A DNA stretch of 64,000 nt from Takifugu bimaculatus (lineage: Eukaryota; Chordata; Actinopteri; Tetraodontiformes; Tetraodontidae). The position numbers and the translations under genes are program-made. The stretch covers positions 1 to 64,000 of the forward strand of contig SWLE01000472.1 in assembly GCA_004026145.2 (NCBI GenBank), read 5' to 3'. The notes beneath the pieces were generated by a model that was given only the letters and a program-made list of their open reading frames with translations, was not told the DNA's origin and made no database searches. Positions within the stretch are counted from its first letter, which is position 1. The number at the start of each line of letters is the position of its first letter. Below, piece after piece: positions 49,105 to 58,411 of this stretch.

Positions 49105-49270
49105 ATGCTCACCATTATACCACCATCGCGACGCGGTCAATATCTGTCCAGCACATCTGGAAGCGAAGACAAATGGCACCAAAGGACTTGAGGGAAAGAC
49201 TTTTCCTATGTAAATGATGTGATGCAGCATCTTTTAACTGCCGCTGTCTTTTAGTGCCCATTTTGTACAG
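49105..49270 (-). repeat. Inverted end of the macrosatellite, with the 5' half of the tRNA
   Basis: The segment is the reverse complement of unit positions about 31957-32122, that is, exactly the stretch that should follow 49104 in direct orientation. It ends in the tRNA at GTGAGCAT. The half tRNA has one change (TATAATGG for TATAGTGG). Confidence 0.9.
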
Positions 49271-49429
49271 TCATCAAGCTTCAGATAAACTCTCAAACGA
49301 TCTATCTGAGGTACCAAAGTAATTTTCTTCTTTCTTTTTTAGAGTTTCAATTAATTATACAAGTCTTTCTGACCACAACTATGAGAAGATCCCCTAAAGA
49401 TACATACACAAGATACATTTTCCGAGTTA
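49271..49429. other. Unique spacer, nothing recognised
   Basis: Short sequence between the macrosatellite and the MITE-like repeat. Confidence 0.4.
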
Positions 49430-49575
49430 GGGTGCTCGCTTGTACACTACTTTTCGCAGTGCATTGTGGGATACATTGAGTGCACTACATAGGGTACAGC
49501 GACGCACACTAACAATTTGGACACTATTTCAAAATGGCGTTCACACTATTGCGTGCACTATGTAGGCTATAGGGG
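49430..49575. mobile_element. MITE-like repeat
   Basis: GTTAGGGTGCTCGCTTGTAC and TGCACTACATAGGGTAC on the left are mirrored loosely by GTGCACTATGTAGGCTATAG on the right. Resembles short interspersed fish MITEs, but family and exact ends are not fixed. Confidence 0.35.
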
Positions 49576-50205
49576 GTGGTTTCGGAAACGGCCAAAGACT
49601 GGCAGGGAAGCACAGACCTCTCTTACAAGCTGGAGCAGCAGCCTGCTGGACCTCATGTTGACCCAGAAAGATCAGGGACAGAGGTCTTCAGCAAGTGGCC
49701 CAGCTTCACAATTCCAGCCTCCCCCAGTCTGGATCTCAGGCTAGCAGAAGACAGGACCCGAGAGGTGATGAGGCTGTTTCCAAAAAGTGGCTCTTCAAAG
49801 ATCCACATCCCTGGGGAAAGTACAGCTTTGTGCTTTAACAATAAAACATGCCTTCAACACTGACTGGTAAAAGGGTGTAAGACAGGTCCACGGACTGGGG
49901 CTGAAGCAGGAACAGGTGTTTGTTGTACCCCAGTCGTCCAGCCTTCCTTAACAACAAACATGCCATATCTGTCCACGGCACGCCAAAACTGTACAACAGT
50001 CTTTGTGCTGCCTGAAAGCTGTGACATGAGATGTGATGTCCACCAATGCCTGTCCTCCCTCCTGTACTGGCAGGTACAGCACTGTAGACCTCAGCCATTG
50101 CTGGCCCGACCAGAAAAAGTCAACAATCATCTTCTGAACTCCTTCAATTAGACCAGCCGGTGACGGTAAGACTGTCAGCCTGTGCCAAAGAGTCGAGGCG
50201 ACCAC
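49576..50205 (-). pseudogene. Tx1 LINE no. 1, ORF2 C-terminal region
   Basis: Reads ASTLWHRLTVLPSPAGL, IVDFFWSGQQWLRS and, after small frameshifts near 50030 and 49850, SVLKACFIVKAQ and MWIFEEPLFGNSLI, all typical of the region after the Tx1 RT. The C-terminal Cys/His part seen in element no. 2 is missing here. Confidence 0.65.
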
Positions 50206-50211
50206 ATTAAC

Positions 50212-51835
50212 TGGACCAAGCTAATGAGTTGAACCGGTTTTTTAACAGGTTTGATTCTAGCTCCCCCTCCCCCAGCTGTCCCAATATTCCTCTGGATAAC
50301 AATGGGTCCCCTTCACACCTCCCAGAGCCCCGAACACCTCTGCCAACTTCTTCCCCCTCCCCCCTGCTGACACCCTACATGGATTCCAACATGTCACCCA
50401 TCCCCCTGACAGGACTATCCTTCACGTCTGGCAGGTGAGGAGAGAGCTCGAGAGGCTCAACCAGAGAAAGGCTGCCAGACCGGACGGCATCAGCCCACAA
50501 GTGCTGAAGAGCTGCTCCAGGCAGATGTGTGGAATACTGCAGCACCTGTTCAACCAGAGCCTTCATCTTCAGAGGATCCCAGTGCTTTGGAACATCCTGC
50601 CTGGTCCCGGTGCCAAAGAAGACCCATCCTGTGGCACCGAGTGACTACAGGCCAATAGCACTGTCCTCCCACATTATGAAGGTCATGGAGCGGCTGGTGC
50701 TGTCACACCTCAGACCTCTGGTGAGCCCCTTTCAGGACCCTCTGCAGTTTGCCTATCAGCCCAAGGTGGGGGTTGATGACGCAGTGATATACCTGCTGCA
50801 GAGGGCTTACTCCTCCTTGGACAGACTAAACACCACAGTGCGGGTCATGTTCTTCGACTTCTCTTCTGCCTTCAACACCATCCAGCCAAGACTGCTGAGG
50901 GCTAAGTGGGAGAACATGCAGATGGATGCTCCCCTTGTTTCTTGGATCGAGGACTACCTGACAGGTCGGCCACAGTTTGTGAGACTGCGGAGCTGTGTGT
51001 CCGACCCCCTGATGAGCAACACAGGAGCTCCTCAAGGAACTGTGCTCTCCCCCTTTCTGTTCACCACCTACACAGCTGACTTCCAGTACCACTCTGAGAC
51101 ATGTCATCTCCAGAAGTACTTGGATGACACAGTCATAGTCGGGTGTGTGGTGAATGGACAGGAGGATGAATACAGGGACCTTGTGGAGAGTTTTTATCAG
51201 GTGGAGCAAGGAGAACCTTCTGCAGCTCAACGTGACCAAGACGAAGGAGATGGTGGTGGATTTCAGAAAAAGCAAGTCCCCACCCTCCCCAGTCTGCATT
51301 AGTGGGAAGGATGTGGAAATAGTCTCATCTTACAGGTTCCTGGGTGTTCAGCTGGACAATAAACTGGAGTGGTCCACAAACACCGATGCTGTCTACAAGA
51401 AGGCCATGAGCAGACTTCTATTTCCTCAGGAGACTCAGGTCCTTCAGTGTTTGCAGCAGGATACTCCACATGTTCTACCAGTCTGTCATGGCTAGCACCA
51501 TCTTCTTTGCTACAGTGTGCTAGGGTGCAGGGATTAAAGCAAAGGATGCCAACAGACTTAACAAACTCATTAAAAAGGCAGGGTCTGTTGTTGGCTGTAG
51601 ACTTGCAAACTTGGACGAGGTGGTGAGGGACAGGATGGTGTTGAAACTGCGGACAATCATGGACAATCCCTCCCACCCCCTCCTTAACACAGTGGACAAA
51701 CTGAGAAGCAGCTTCAGCAGCATACTCCTGCAGCCACGCTGCTCTAAGGAACGGTACAGGAAGTCATTCCTGCCGTCCGCCATCAGACTGTATAACCCAG
51801 CCAAAAACAATAATTGTGTAATGTTTATGTTGTAA
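50212..51835 (+). pseudogene. L2 LINE reverse transcriptase, partial
   Basis: Blocks in order: KAARPDGISPQVLK, PVPKKTHPVAPSDYRPIALS, FFDFSSAFNTIQP (first catalytic Asp), GAPQGTVLSPFLFT, YLDDTVIVG (YxDD) and LQLNVTKTKEMVVDFR, then the C-terminal LPSAIRLYNPAKNNN. At least three frameshifts (near 50590, 51200, 51430) and a TAG near 51523. No endonuclease domain remains. Confidence 0.8.
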
Positions 51836-52026
51836 TTTTATTTCTATTTTATTCTATATTTATGTACTGTATATATGCTTATAATATATGCTGTATATAT
51901 GCTTATAACATTTTAATCTTATCTGTATTTATTTATTCTGTTTCTATACTTTGTATAGGTTGCTACTACAATTCAATTTCCCCACGGGGATGAATAAAGT
52001 ACATCTTAATCTTAATCTTAATCTTA
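50212..52026 (+). mobile_element. L2-type LINE, 5' truncated, nested in Tx1 no. 1
   Basis: Starts inside ORF2 and ends in the tail ATGAATAAAGTACATCTTAA followed by (TCTTAA)n repeats, the usual L2 ending. A 6-bp direct repeat ATTAAC flanks it (50206-50211 and 52027-52032). Removing the insert plus one copy restores the Tx1 protein order across the site. Confidence 0.85.
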
Positions 52027-52032
52027 ATTAAC

Positions 52033-52797
52033 AACAATCAGGACTCTCCCCCTGTAGGAAAGCTGAGGTAGCAGCCATTTCCACTTAGACAATCTGGTGC
52101 ACACCTGCTCCATAGCACCCTCCCAGTTCTTTTTTTCAAAGTTTTCCATCCCAAGGAACACACCTAAGACTTTCAGGCCCTGTCTACCCCAGCTGAGGTT
52201 TCCTGGTAGCCTTGGTCTGTCCCTACCTGTCCATGGGCCAACCTACAGAGCTTCACTCTTCTCCCAGTTTACCTTAGCAGAGGAGGCTTCTTGGTAGAGG
52301 TCTAGACTATCAATCAGGTTGTCCACATCACTCTGATCCCTAACAAAAACATTAATGTCATCAGCATAAGCCGACACCACCAGCTGGGGACGCTGAGGAA
52401 GACCAGGTAACAAAATTCCCGACAGCCTAGCTCTTAGGTTGCTTAGGAGAGGCTTAATGGCCAATGAATATAACTGTCCAGAAATAGGACATACCTGTCT
52501 TACCCATTGGACGCTCACTGGACAGCTCAGCCCACCATCAACCTTCACCAAACAACAAGCATCCCTGTACAGCAGGCTCAAGAGTGACAAAAAAACATCC
52601 CCAAAACCAAACGCCCTTAATGTGGAAAACAGAAACTTGTGATCGACCCTGTCGAAGGCCTTCTCCTGGTCAAAAGAAATCACCCCGACATCAATGTTGT
52701 ACATTTTGCAAAGGTCAAACAAATCGCTCATTAAAAATAAGTTGTCCATAATTGACCTGTCCGGGACACAATATGACTGGTCTCTGTGGACGACCAA
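52033..52797 (-). pseudogene. Tx1 LINE no. 1, ORF2 reverse transcriptase region
   Basis: RT palm and thumb: ISFDQEKAFDRVDH (first catalytic Asp), then SAYADDINVFV (YADD catalytic pair). The fingers domain is missing. The reading then goes through KWLLPQLSYRGRV and is cut by the L2 insertion, after which it resumes at 50205 with NVVASTLWHRLTVL. Confidence 0.75.
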
Positions 52798-52819
52798 ATC
52801 GAGGTGGTTCTTGAGCCAT

Positions 52820-53795
52820 CTACCACCCCAGATCTGCTCCCAGCCTAGACAGCACAGCAGCTGACTGGAGATGAGGCTCCTGTCCGATACTGTGCAGTGT
52901 GACTGTGTCTATGGTGCAGTTCCAGTCCCCTCCCATGACTACACACTCGTCCTGACCACACTGCTCCACAAACGAGGAGACCTTCCGGAACAGGTCCAGT
53001 CTGTCTGAGCCCTGATTGGGAGCATAGATGTTTATTAGACAGAAGACGAAGCCCTGAACCTCGGCTCTGACAGCTAAAGCTCTGCCTGCAGTGATCTCTG
53101 TGATGGAGGTGACTCTAACGCAAGGGTGGGTAAATCCAGTCCTCGAGGGCCGTATCCAAGCCAGACTTTCTGTCCTACAGGTAAATACATTCACCTGGGG
53201 TTCCATTTACCTTGGTGAAAGCCGTTTATCCCTGATAGGATAAAAAACCTGGCTGGATTCCAGCCTTCATGGATTGGACTTGCCCATCAGAGGAGGTCAA
53301 ATCCATTCCTCGAGGGTTGAATTCATGCCAGGATTTACATCCTACCAGGTAGGAAATGCTTTCGCCAAGGTAAATGAAACCCCAGGTGAAAGTGTTTACC
53401 TGTAGGACAGAAAGTCTGGCTTGGATACGGCCCTCGATGCCCACCCCTGCTCTAACGTCCAGCCTGGGAGAGAACAGAGTGGCTACACCTGCAGACAGGT
53501 TGGTGCCATGGGACAACCTAGACAGGCCTCTCCACCACAGACCCCAGTCTACCTCATTGTCTCCATCACTATGTGTCTCCTGGAGGAGAAGGATGTTTAG
53601 CTTCTTCTGAGAAACCATGTCCACAACCAGAGCCCACTTCCGTGGATCCCTGCCACCATTGATGTTTAGTAAGCTACCTTCAGCTTGTTCATAGAAGCTT
53701 GGAGAGGTGAAACAGTAGGAGCAGCAAAGGAGAGAAAAGTTGTACATCACATTCATTCTCGTCAGTATCAGCAACCTATTTGGAGCTCTTAGCAT
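52820..53795 (-). pseudogene. Tx1 LINE no. 1, ORF2 endonuclease region
   Basis: APE-type endonuclease blocks: LLLQETHSDGDNEVDW, then a 329-bp hAT insertion, then NIYAPNQGSDRLDLF and VVMGGDWNCTID. The catalytic Glu of QETH and the Asp/Asn of GGDWN are present. The C-terminal SDH block is lost in the deletion that joins this to the RT. Confidence 0.7.
53121..53449. mobile_element. hAT foldback MITE with 8-bp target duplication
   Basis: 329 bp. Left end CAAGGGTGGGTAAATCC, right end (reversed) CAGGGGTGGGCATCGAGG; the inverted repeats extend about 90 bp. CTCTAACG precedes (53113-53120) and follows (53450-53457) it exactly, as expected of the hAT superfamily. It sits in the endonuclease of Tx1 no. 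1 and creates misleading open frames. Confidence 0.9.
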
Positions 53796-53798
53796 GTT

Positions 53799-54954
53799 TT
53801 AACCTTTTTCCTTCTTTTTTGCCTCAGCATCTTTCTCGTCACTGTCGTGTTTTAGACGGAACCGTTTCCTTTCGTTGAGGAGGTTGACTCCCACAGCCTT
53901 CTGTAACATCAGTGCACTTTTCAAGAACTTTTCTGCATCGGGGTAATTATCAGCTACCTTCACAGACTGGCCGACGGTTTCATCCAGGAAGCTTGTAACA
54001 TCTTCCAGGGTGTACAGGTCTCCACTAAGGTAATGGGAGTCTGCTACAGACAGACAGTCAGAGCCAGAGTCAGACTCCATCACCTCCTCTCCCTCATCAA
54101 CAACCAGCATCTCAACTGACTGATCAGTGAGCTGCACACCAGCAACCTGACCTTGGTCACCACTGACCCCCTCAGCTCCTGTCTGCTCCTCCTCCTCTGC
54201 TCCTGTCTGCTCCTCCTCCTCTGTTACTCCTGTCTGCACCTCCTCTACTGCTCCTTCTCTTCCTGCCCTAACTGCAGCTAAACATTCACCAGCTCCTCTT
54301 TGCTCCTCTACCTGTCCACTAGGACCTCCTCCTGCATCGGCCGCCACCTCATCACCACCGCTGCTCGGCGGGGCGATGCAGCTCGGGTTTGTGAGGGCAA
54401 GCGACACCCTTGTGTCCCACATCCCCACACTCAAAACACCTCATGCTCCCAGAACTAGCATAAACCATGTACTGTCCATCTCCATGTCTCACCCTGAAGG
54501 ACACGTCTATCGTCTGTGACGGACAGGTGTGGAACATGAAGCACTGCCTCCTGAGCGAGAGCATGTGCTTCAGTTTATCGGTCCTACAACCCAGACCCAC
54601 GGTCCTCAGACCACTCGCCATCTTACCAAAATGCAGCAGCTCCTGCTCCAGAGCCTCATTAGAAATAAACAGGGGAACACCTGAGACAGTCACCCAAGTG
54701 GAGGGCGCAGTGAGCGGGGACAGCTGCAGGTACGCGCCATTCAGAGTCAACCCCCTCCCCACCAACTCAGCCACCAGTTGCTGCTCTTTCACAAACACCA
54801 CCACTCCTCTGTTCATCCTGGAGGTGTAGGACAGGTTAGCGTGTCCCACCTGGTCTCCTACGGCCAGGAGAACCTCCTCCACCGGCACAGATGGGTCGGG
54901 TTGGACCCGAACCCCATGTCGGATCGAAAGAGACGGCGTCACCGAGGACACCAT
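53799..54954 (-). pseudogene. Tx1 LINE no. 1, ORF1 (zinc-knuckle protein)
   Basis: Starts MVSSVTPSLSIRHG at 54954. It has an RRM-like region with VTVSGVPLFISNEALEQEL, then a CCHC knuckle (CFECGDVGHKGVACPHK, C-x2-C-x4-H-x4-C), which suggests RNA binding as in other Gag-like ORF1 proteins. After a frameshift near 54400 the frame becomes rich in Glu/Gly and ends in a basic tail (ERKRFRLKHDSDEKD ... KKKEKG). Ends at 53799, four bases before the ORF2 frame begins. Confidence 0.7.
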
Positions 54955-55131
54955 TCCCGCTGTAAAACACGACGATCCCTCCGCCAAACTGCACCAAAAC
55001 CACCCGACAACAACCACCTCGATGAAAAGTGCAGACACACCGCCAAGAAGGGGGAGTTAGTTGGGGAAAACACTCAAAAACTTATAGAAATCTCAGCACG
55101 CTCACCAGCAAACTCCCAGCATGCGGTCAGC

Positions 55132-55147
55132 GAGAGAGAGAGAGAGA
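55132..55147. repeat. (GA)n tract between Tx1 no. 1 and no. 2
   Basis: On the - strand, element no. 2 ends GATTAAATC directly in TCTCTC, which then leads into the 5' end of no. 1. Confidence 0.85.
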
Positions 55148-55382
55148 TTTAATCACATCTTTATTTTGCCATTTGTGTTCTACATTAACAGTAAATCATA
55201 GGACAAAGCAGCTTGAAAACTGACAATAGATAAATGAGTAGATGGAAAACAAATTAGACAAGTTGGTTTGAAAAAACAGGGTTAGGGTTAGAGCACAGGA
55301 CACCCCCGTGGGTCCATGTCCTTACAAACTGCTCTAAATCTTTCATTTTTCTATAAAATAATTCTGGGTTTAAGCATTCTAC

Positions 55383-56260
55383 TCAATAGCAGAACCACAT
55401 CACAGTCCGCACTGTCTTCAACCTTCTTCCTCTTATGTACACGGCCATTTTAGACTGGCCCAGGATAAAGTTAATCAAATGGCACTTGTCTTTTTTTACC
55501 TTTATGTACTTGGAACCGTACACAAATGTCCTAAGTGAAAAGACCTCATCCGCTCTCCTGAACAAAGAGTCGAGCAAGGAAAACAAGGGGAGCAGACAAG
55601 GACATTCTGAGAAGCAATGGACAATGGTTTCCACTGCTTCACAGAATGGGCAGGTATTTGGAACAGAAGGGTTCAAGATTGAAATGAAACAGTTGACAGC
55701 TAAGATCCCATAGATGAGCCTCCACTGGAGGTCAGCCACCTTCCTGGAGAGACGGGGTTTGTAGAAACTCCTCCACTAAGGCCGAACCTCTTCCCCCAGG
55801 GCTAGTTTGGCCCTCCAGGGTGATCGGGACCGGCGCTCCAGCCTCTGCCTGTTCAGTGACCTCACCATCAGTCCAGTCAGAGTCTTGCTCTCAGCCGTCT
55901 CCAATGTTACATCTTGCTTTTGATCTGGTCCCGGTCGAATGACGAGGGAAAGGAAAGGATGGTCAGGGAGACAGGGAGAGGTCACCCTCTGGCTATGCTC
56001 CCTCAGCAGTTGCCTCTCTCTCCCCGTCAGACAGGCTCTCCAGTAGCTCAGTAGTTGTTCCACATTCCTCTCTGAGCGCAGAGCCTCTGCAACTGTTGCT
56101 CCTGCCTAGGAAGGGGAACTCAGGAGTCTTCCATGGCTCACTGGTTCCCACATCAGCCAAAACGAGGATTGATAATTGGCTCTGTTTCCACAGCAGCTTC
56201 CAGGTTCTGAAAAGACCTCGGTAAAAAGATGGAAGGGAAAACATACTCACGTTCTTGAGC
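55383..56260 (-). pseudogene. Tx1 LINE no. 2, ORF2 C-terminal region
   Basis: Reads MFSLPSFYRGLFRTWKLL near 56240, then MEQLLSYWRACLTGRERQLL and finally ADLQWRLIYGILAVNCFISI with a Cys/His motif (CPFCEAVETIVHCFSECPC), ending at 55383. The Cys/His domain is usual at the end of Tx1 ORF2. Frameshifts lie near 56060 and 55775. Confidence 0.7.
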
Positions 56261-56312
56261 TCCAGTAAGAACACGGACTCCTGTAATCCCAGGCCTTCGA
56301 TACTCTGCAGCA

Positions 56313-56560
56313 GGGGTGGGCAAATCCAGTCCTCAAGGGCCGGATCCAAGACAAGACTTTCTGTCCCACAGGTAAATACTTTCACCTGGGGTTCCATTTA
56401 CCTTGGTGAAAGCGGTTTCTCCCTGGTAAGATGCAAAACCTGGATGGATTCCAGCCTTCATGGATTGGATTTGCCCATCAGAGGAGGTCAAATCCATTCC
56501 TTGAGGGTTGAATTCAAGCCGGGATTTACATCCTACCAGGCAGGAAATGCAGCTGTGCTG
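56313..56560. mobile_element. Half of a hAT MITE (same family as 53121-53449)
   Basis: Left end CAGGGGTGGGCAAATCC and body match the full copy, but the sequence leaves the element at GGAAATGC, so the right inverted repeat is absent. It lies where the RT of Tx1 no. 2 should be. Confidence 0.8.
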
Positions 56561-56569
56561 TGATGCCCA

Positions 56570-57360
56570 ACAGGCTGGCTATGGCGGCATTTTTGCTTTG
56601 GAGGACTTCAACGTCCTCTGTTTCCTGTACAGCCCAGCAGGTTCTGTACCTCAGTCTCCAGGTCCTGGAGGAATCCAGTGATGTGCTTGGTGATGTTGCG
56701 AGTATACTGTTGACAGAATTGTTGAATTACAGTTTTTACAAAATCCCACCACCTGTGCAGCAATGAAAACATTGGTTTCCTGAGTCTATGTGCATCCCAT
56801 AACACCTGCAGAGCCTGCCTTCTAACAGAGCAGTGTTAAAGTGCCAAAAGGCACTGGAGGTTTTAACATTTTGAATAAAAAACTCACATTTTACCAAAGA
56901 ATGGTCTGAAACACCTACGGGGATGATGTGACAGTTCTTAAAGATGCCAAAATGATATTTGAAACAGTAAAACCGATCTAGTCTAGCCAACGACAAACTG
57001 TTGTCCTGACAGTGGGCCCAGGTGTACTGCCTGGTGGTGTTGTTGAAACCCCTCCACGCGTCCTTCAGGTCATGAGTCTCTAAAAGTCTCTTCAGACGGG
57101 CAGATGAAGCAAGATGAGGCTCCAGGTGATTCCTGTCCAGTCTTGCATCGACTGTGCAGTTAAAATCACCCCCCATGAATAAGAACTCATCCTGGACACC
57201 TCTGACAACATCACACAGGACATTCCAAAAGTGCATCCTGTTTGCTCAGCCCAGGAGCATAAACGCACAGGAAGATCAGGTTCACAGGAAGACCTGACCT
57301 GGCCACTCTCTGCTCCAGTCCCTCTCATTGTTCCCGTTGCTGTGAGTCTCTTGAATTAGA
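56570..57360 (-). pseudogene. Tx1 LINE no. 2, endonuclease region
   Basis: Contains EFLFMGGDFNCTVDARLDR, RLDRFYCF and IIPVGVSDHSLVKCEF (SDH motif), so the catalytic core C-terminal half is well kept. The part with the QET block (near 57340) is frameshifted. It continues into the linker (LHRWWDFVKTVIQQFCQQYT) and is cut near 56570. Confidence 0.7.
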
Positions 57361-57659
57361 AGAACATCCTGTTTTTTTTAGCCGGCACAGCTGAAACAGG
57401 TTTGATAAACCTCCATTTCGCACATCATTTCCCTTCTGCCCCGCTGCTCGGTTGATCCCGAGACCAGGCCCGAGCTTAAAACACTCGCCTCAGCTCCAAC
57501 CACCAATTCCCCTAAACCCAAAACTTTCTCCGATGCCAGAGCCCCGTCATCGCCCGCCAGCGTCCCTGATCCTGCAGCCCCATCACCACCTGCCGGCAGC
57601 CCAGAGCCCGGAACGCCAGCGTTCTCTCCCCTGGCACCAGGACAAGCCCTAACGAGGTG

Positions 57660-58243
57660 CCCCTCAGCCCCACAGCCAAAACTTCATTGTATCCGAAGTG
57701 ACAAATACAACGTAGTTAAAACCTTGAATCTGAAAATTTAACGTTAAGTTTAAGTGCCCATTAGAGTCTTTAAGGACCATATAAAGCTGCCTCCGATGAC
57801 ACACTACGTGTTTTAGCTTCAGGGACTTGCATCCCAGCGGCACCATTCTAATCGGCGAGACTACCTGTCCGTATCTGGACAGAGCTTTGCACAGGTCATC
57901 GTTTTTAATAAACGGTGGTTAGACATTGTGATTTTTTTTGGCCGGATTTCACCAGCGGATAAACGGGGGTGAAGGCGTCCCTAAGGACGACGCCGCTCTC
58001 CACCAACTGTTCCACCTTGGACACGTTGTCTAAGAAAATGACCACCGCGCTGTTCATTCTGGAGGCCAACTTCACACTCTCAAAACCCCCCACCTTACCC
58101 ACAGCATAGCTCACCTCCTCAACCAACACACGGGCTACTAGCAGAACCTTCACTGTGTGTCGGCGAGTGAGCTTTTCAAATTCCACAGGTGCGGTAGCCA
58201 CCACCGGCAAGACGCCAACCAAGCGTGGCACCCACGCGCTCAC
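57660..58243 (-). pseudogene. Tx1 LINE no. 2, ORF1 (N-terminal part)
   Basis: Starts MSAWVPRLVGVLPVVATAP near 58243, then EFEKLTRRHTVKV, VEEVSYAVGKVGG and LASRMNSAVVIFLD, clearly parallel to ORF1 of no. 1 and no. 3. Frameshifts follow near 57910 and 57860. A weak Cys/His segment (CGAEGHLVRACPG) at about 57650 is the zinc-knuckle remnant. The region 57430-57650 is Pro-rich on the + strand only as a shadow. Confidence 0.65.
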
Positions 58244-58400
58244 TTATTCGCAAACACTCGCGCACAACACCTTCTACACCCCAAAAAATAAAGAAAATAA
58301 TTCATACACCCACTCACCTACAAGAAAGAATTACGTTTTTACCGAAAACGGCACAAAACTCGAATCACCCTCAGCTCCTCAAACACACGCCATCTCAATC

Positions 58401-58411
58401 AGAGAGAGAGA
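58401..58411. repeat. (GA)n tract between Tx1 no. 2 and no. 3
   Basis: On the - strand no. 3 ends AAAAATC followed by TCTCTC and then the 5' end of no. 2. Confidence 0.8.

Larger units (their letters stand above)
28673..49270 (+). repeat. Macrosatellite: ~6 tandem copies of a 3.45-kb unit with tRNA-Gly
   Basis: tRNA-Gly genes start at 32097, 35545, 38994, 42347 and 45797, giving unit lengths of 3448, 3449, 3353 and 3450 bp. A half tRNA at 28673 marks the left end and an inverted half tRNA at 49105 marks the right. Units are nearly identical, so the amplification is recent or the array is being homogenised. Unit order: tRNA-Gly, gag 5' part, solo LTR A, gag 3' part, solo LTR B (reverse), T-tracts, hAT remnant, ~1.1 kb of non-coding sequence, next tRNA. 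Antisense frames that recur in each unit are shadows. Confidence 0.97.
49576..55131 (-). mobile_element. Tx1-type LINE no. 1, 3' truncated, with two nested insertions
   Basis: On the - strand: 5' end at the (GA/TC)n tract near 55131, ORF1 54954-53799, endonuclease 53795-52820, RT 52797-52033, then after a nested L2 the C-terminal region 50205-49576. Domain order and motifs match the Tx1 branch of the L1 group, whose members often insert at fixed sites. About 1 kb between the endonuclease and the RT palm is deleted, joining LGADLGW directly to the WLKNHLDLVVHRDQSY block. Not autonomous. Confidence 0.8.
55148..58400 (-). mobile_element. Tx1-type LINE no. 2, RT deleted
   Basis: 5' end near 58400 at a (GA)n tract, 3' end at 55148 with AATAAAG shortly before it. 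ORF1, the endonuclease and the ORF2 C-terminus are present; the RT is missing between about 56570 and 56300, where half a hAT MITE lies. Two TTAGGG motifs in the 3' UTR are incidental. Confidence 0.75.

Noticed and set aside
49576..49863. + strand 95-codon frame with AATAAA as a last exon
   Set aside because: The opposite strand reads as the C-terminal region of a Tx1 ORF2 (MWIFEEPLFGNSLI), which explains the sequence better.
50826..51299. 157-codon antisense frame
   Set aside because: Shadow of the L2 reverse transcriptase on the + strand.
55279..55295. Telomere-like GGGTTAGGGTTAG
   Set aside because: Only two units, inside the 3' UTR of a Tx1 LINE.
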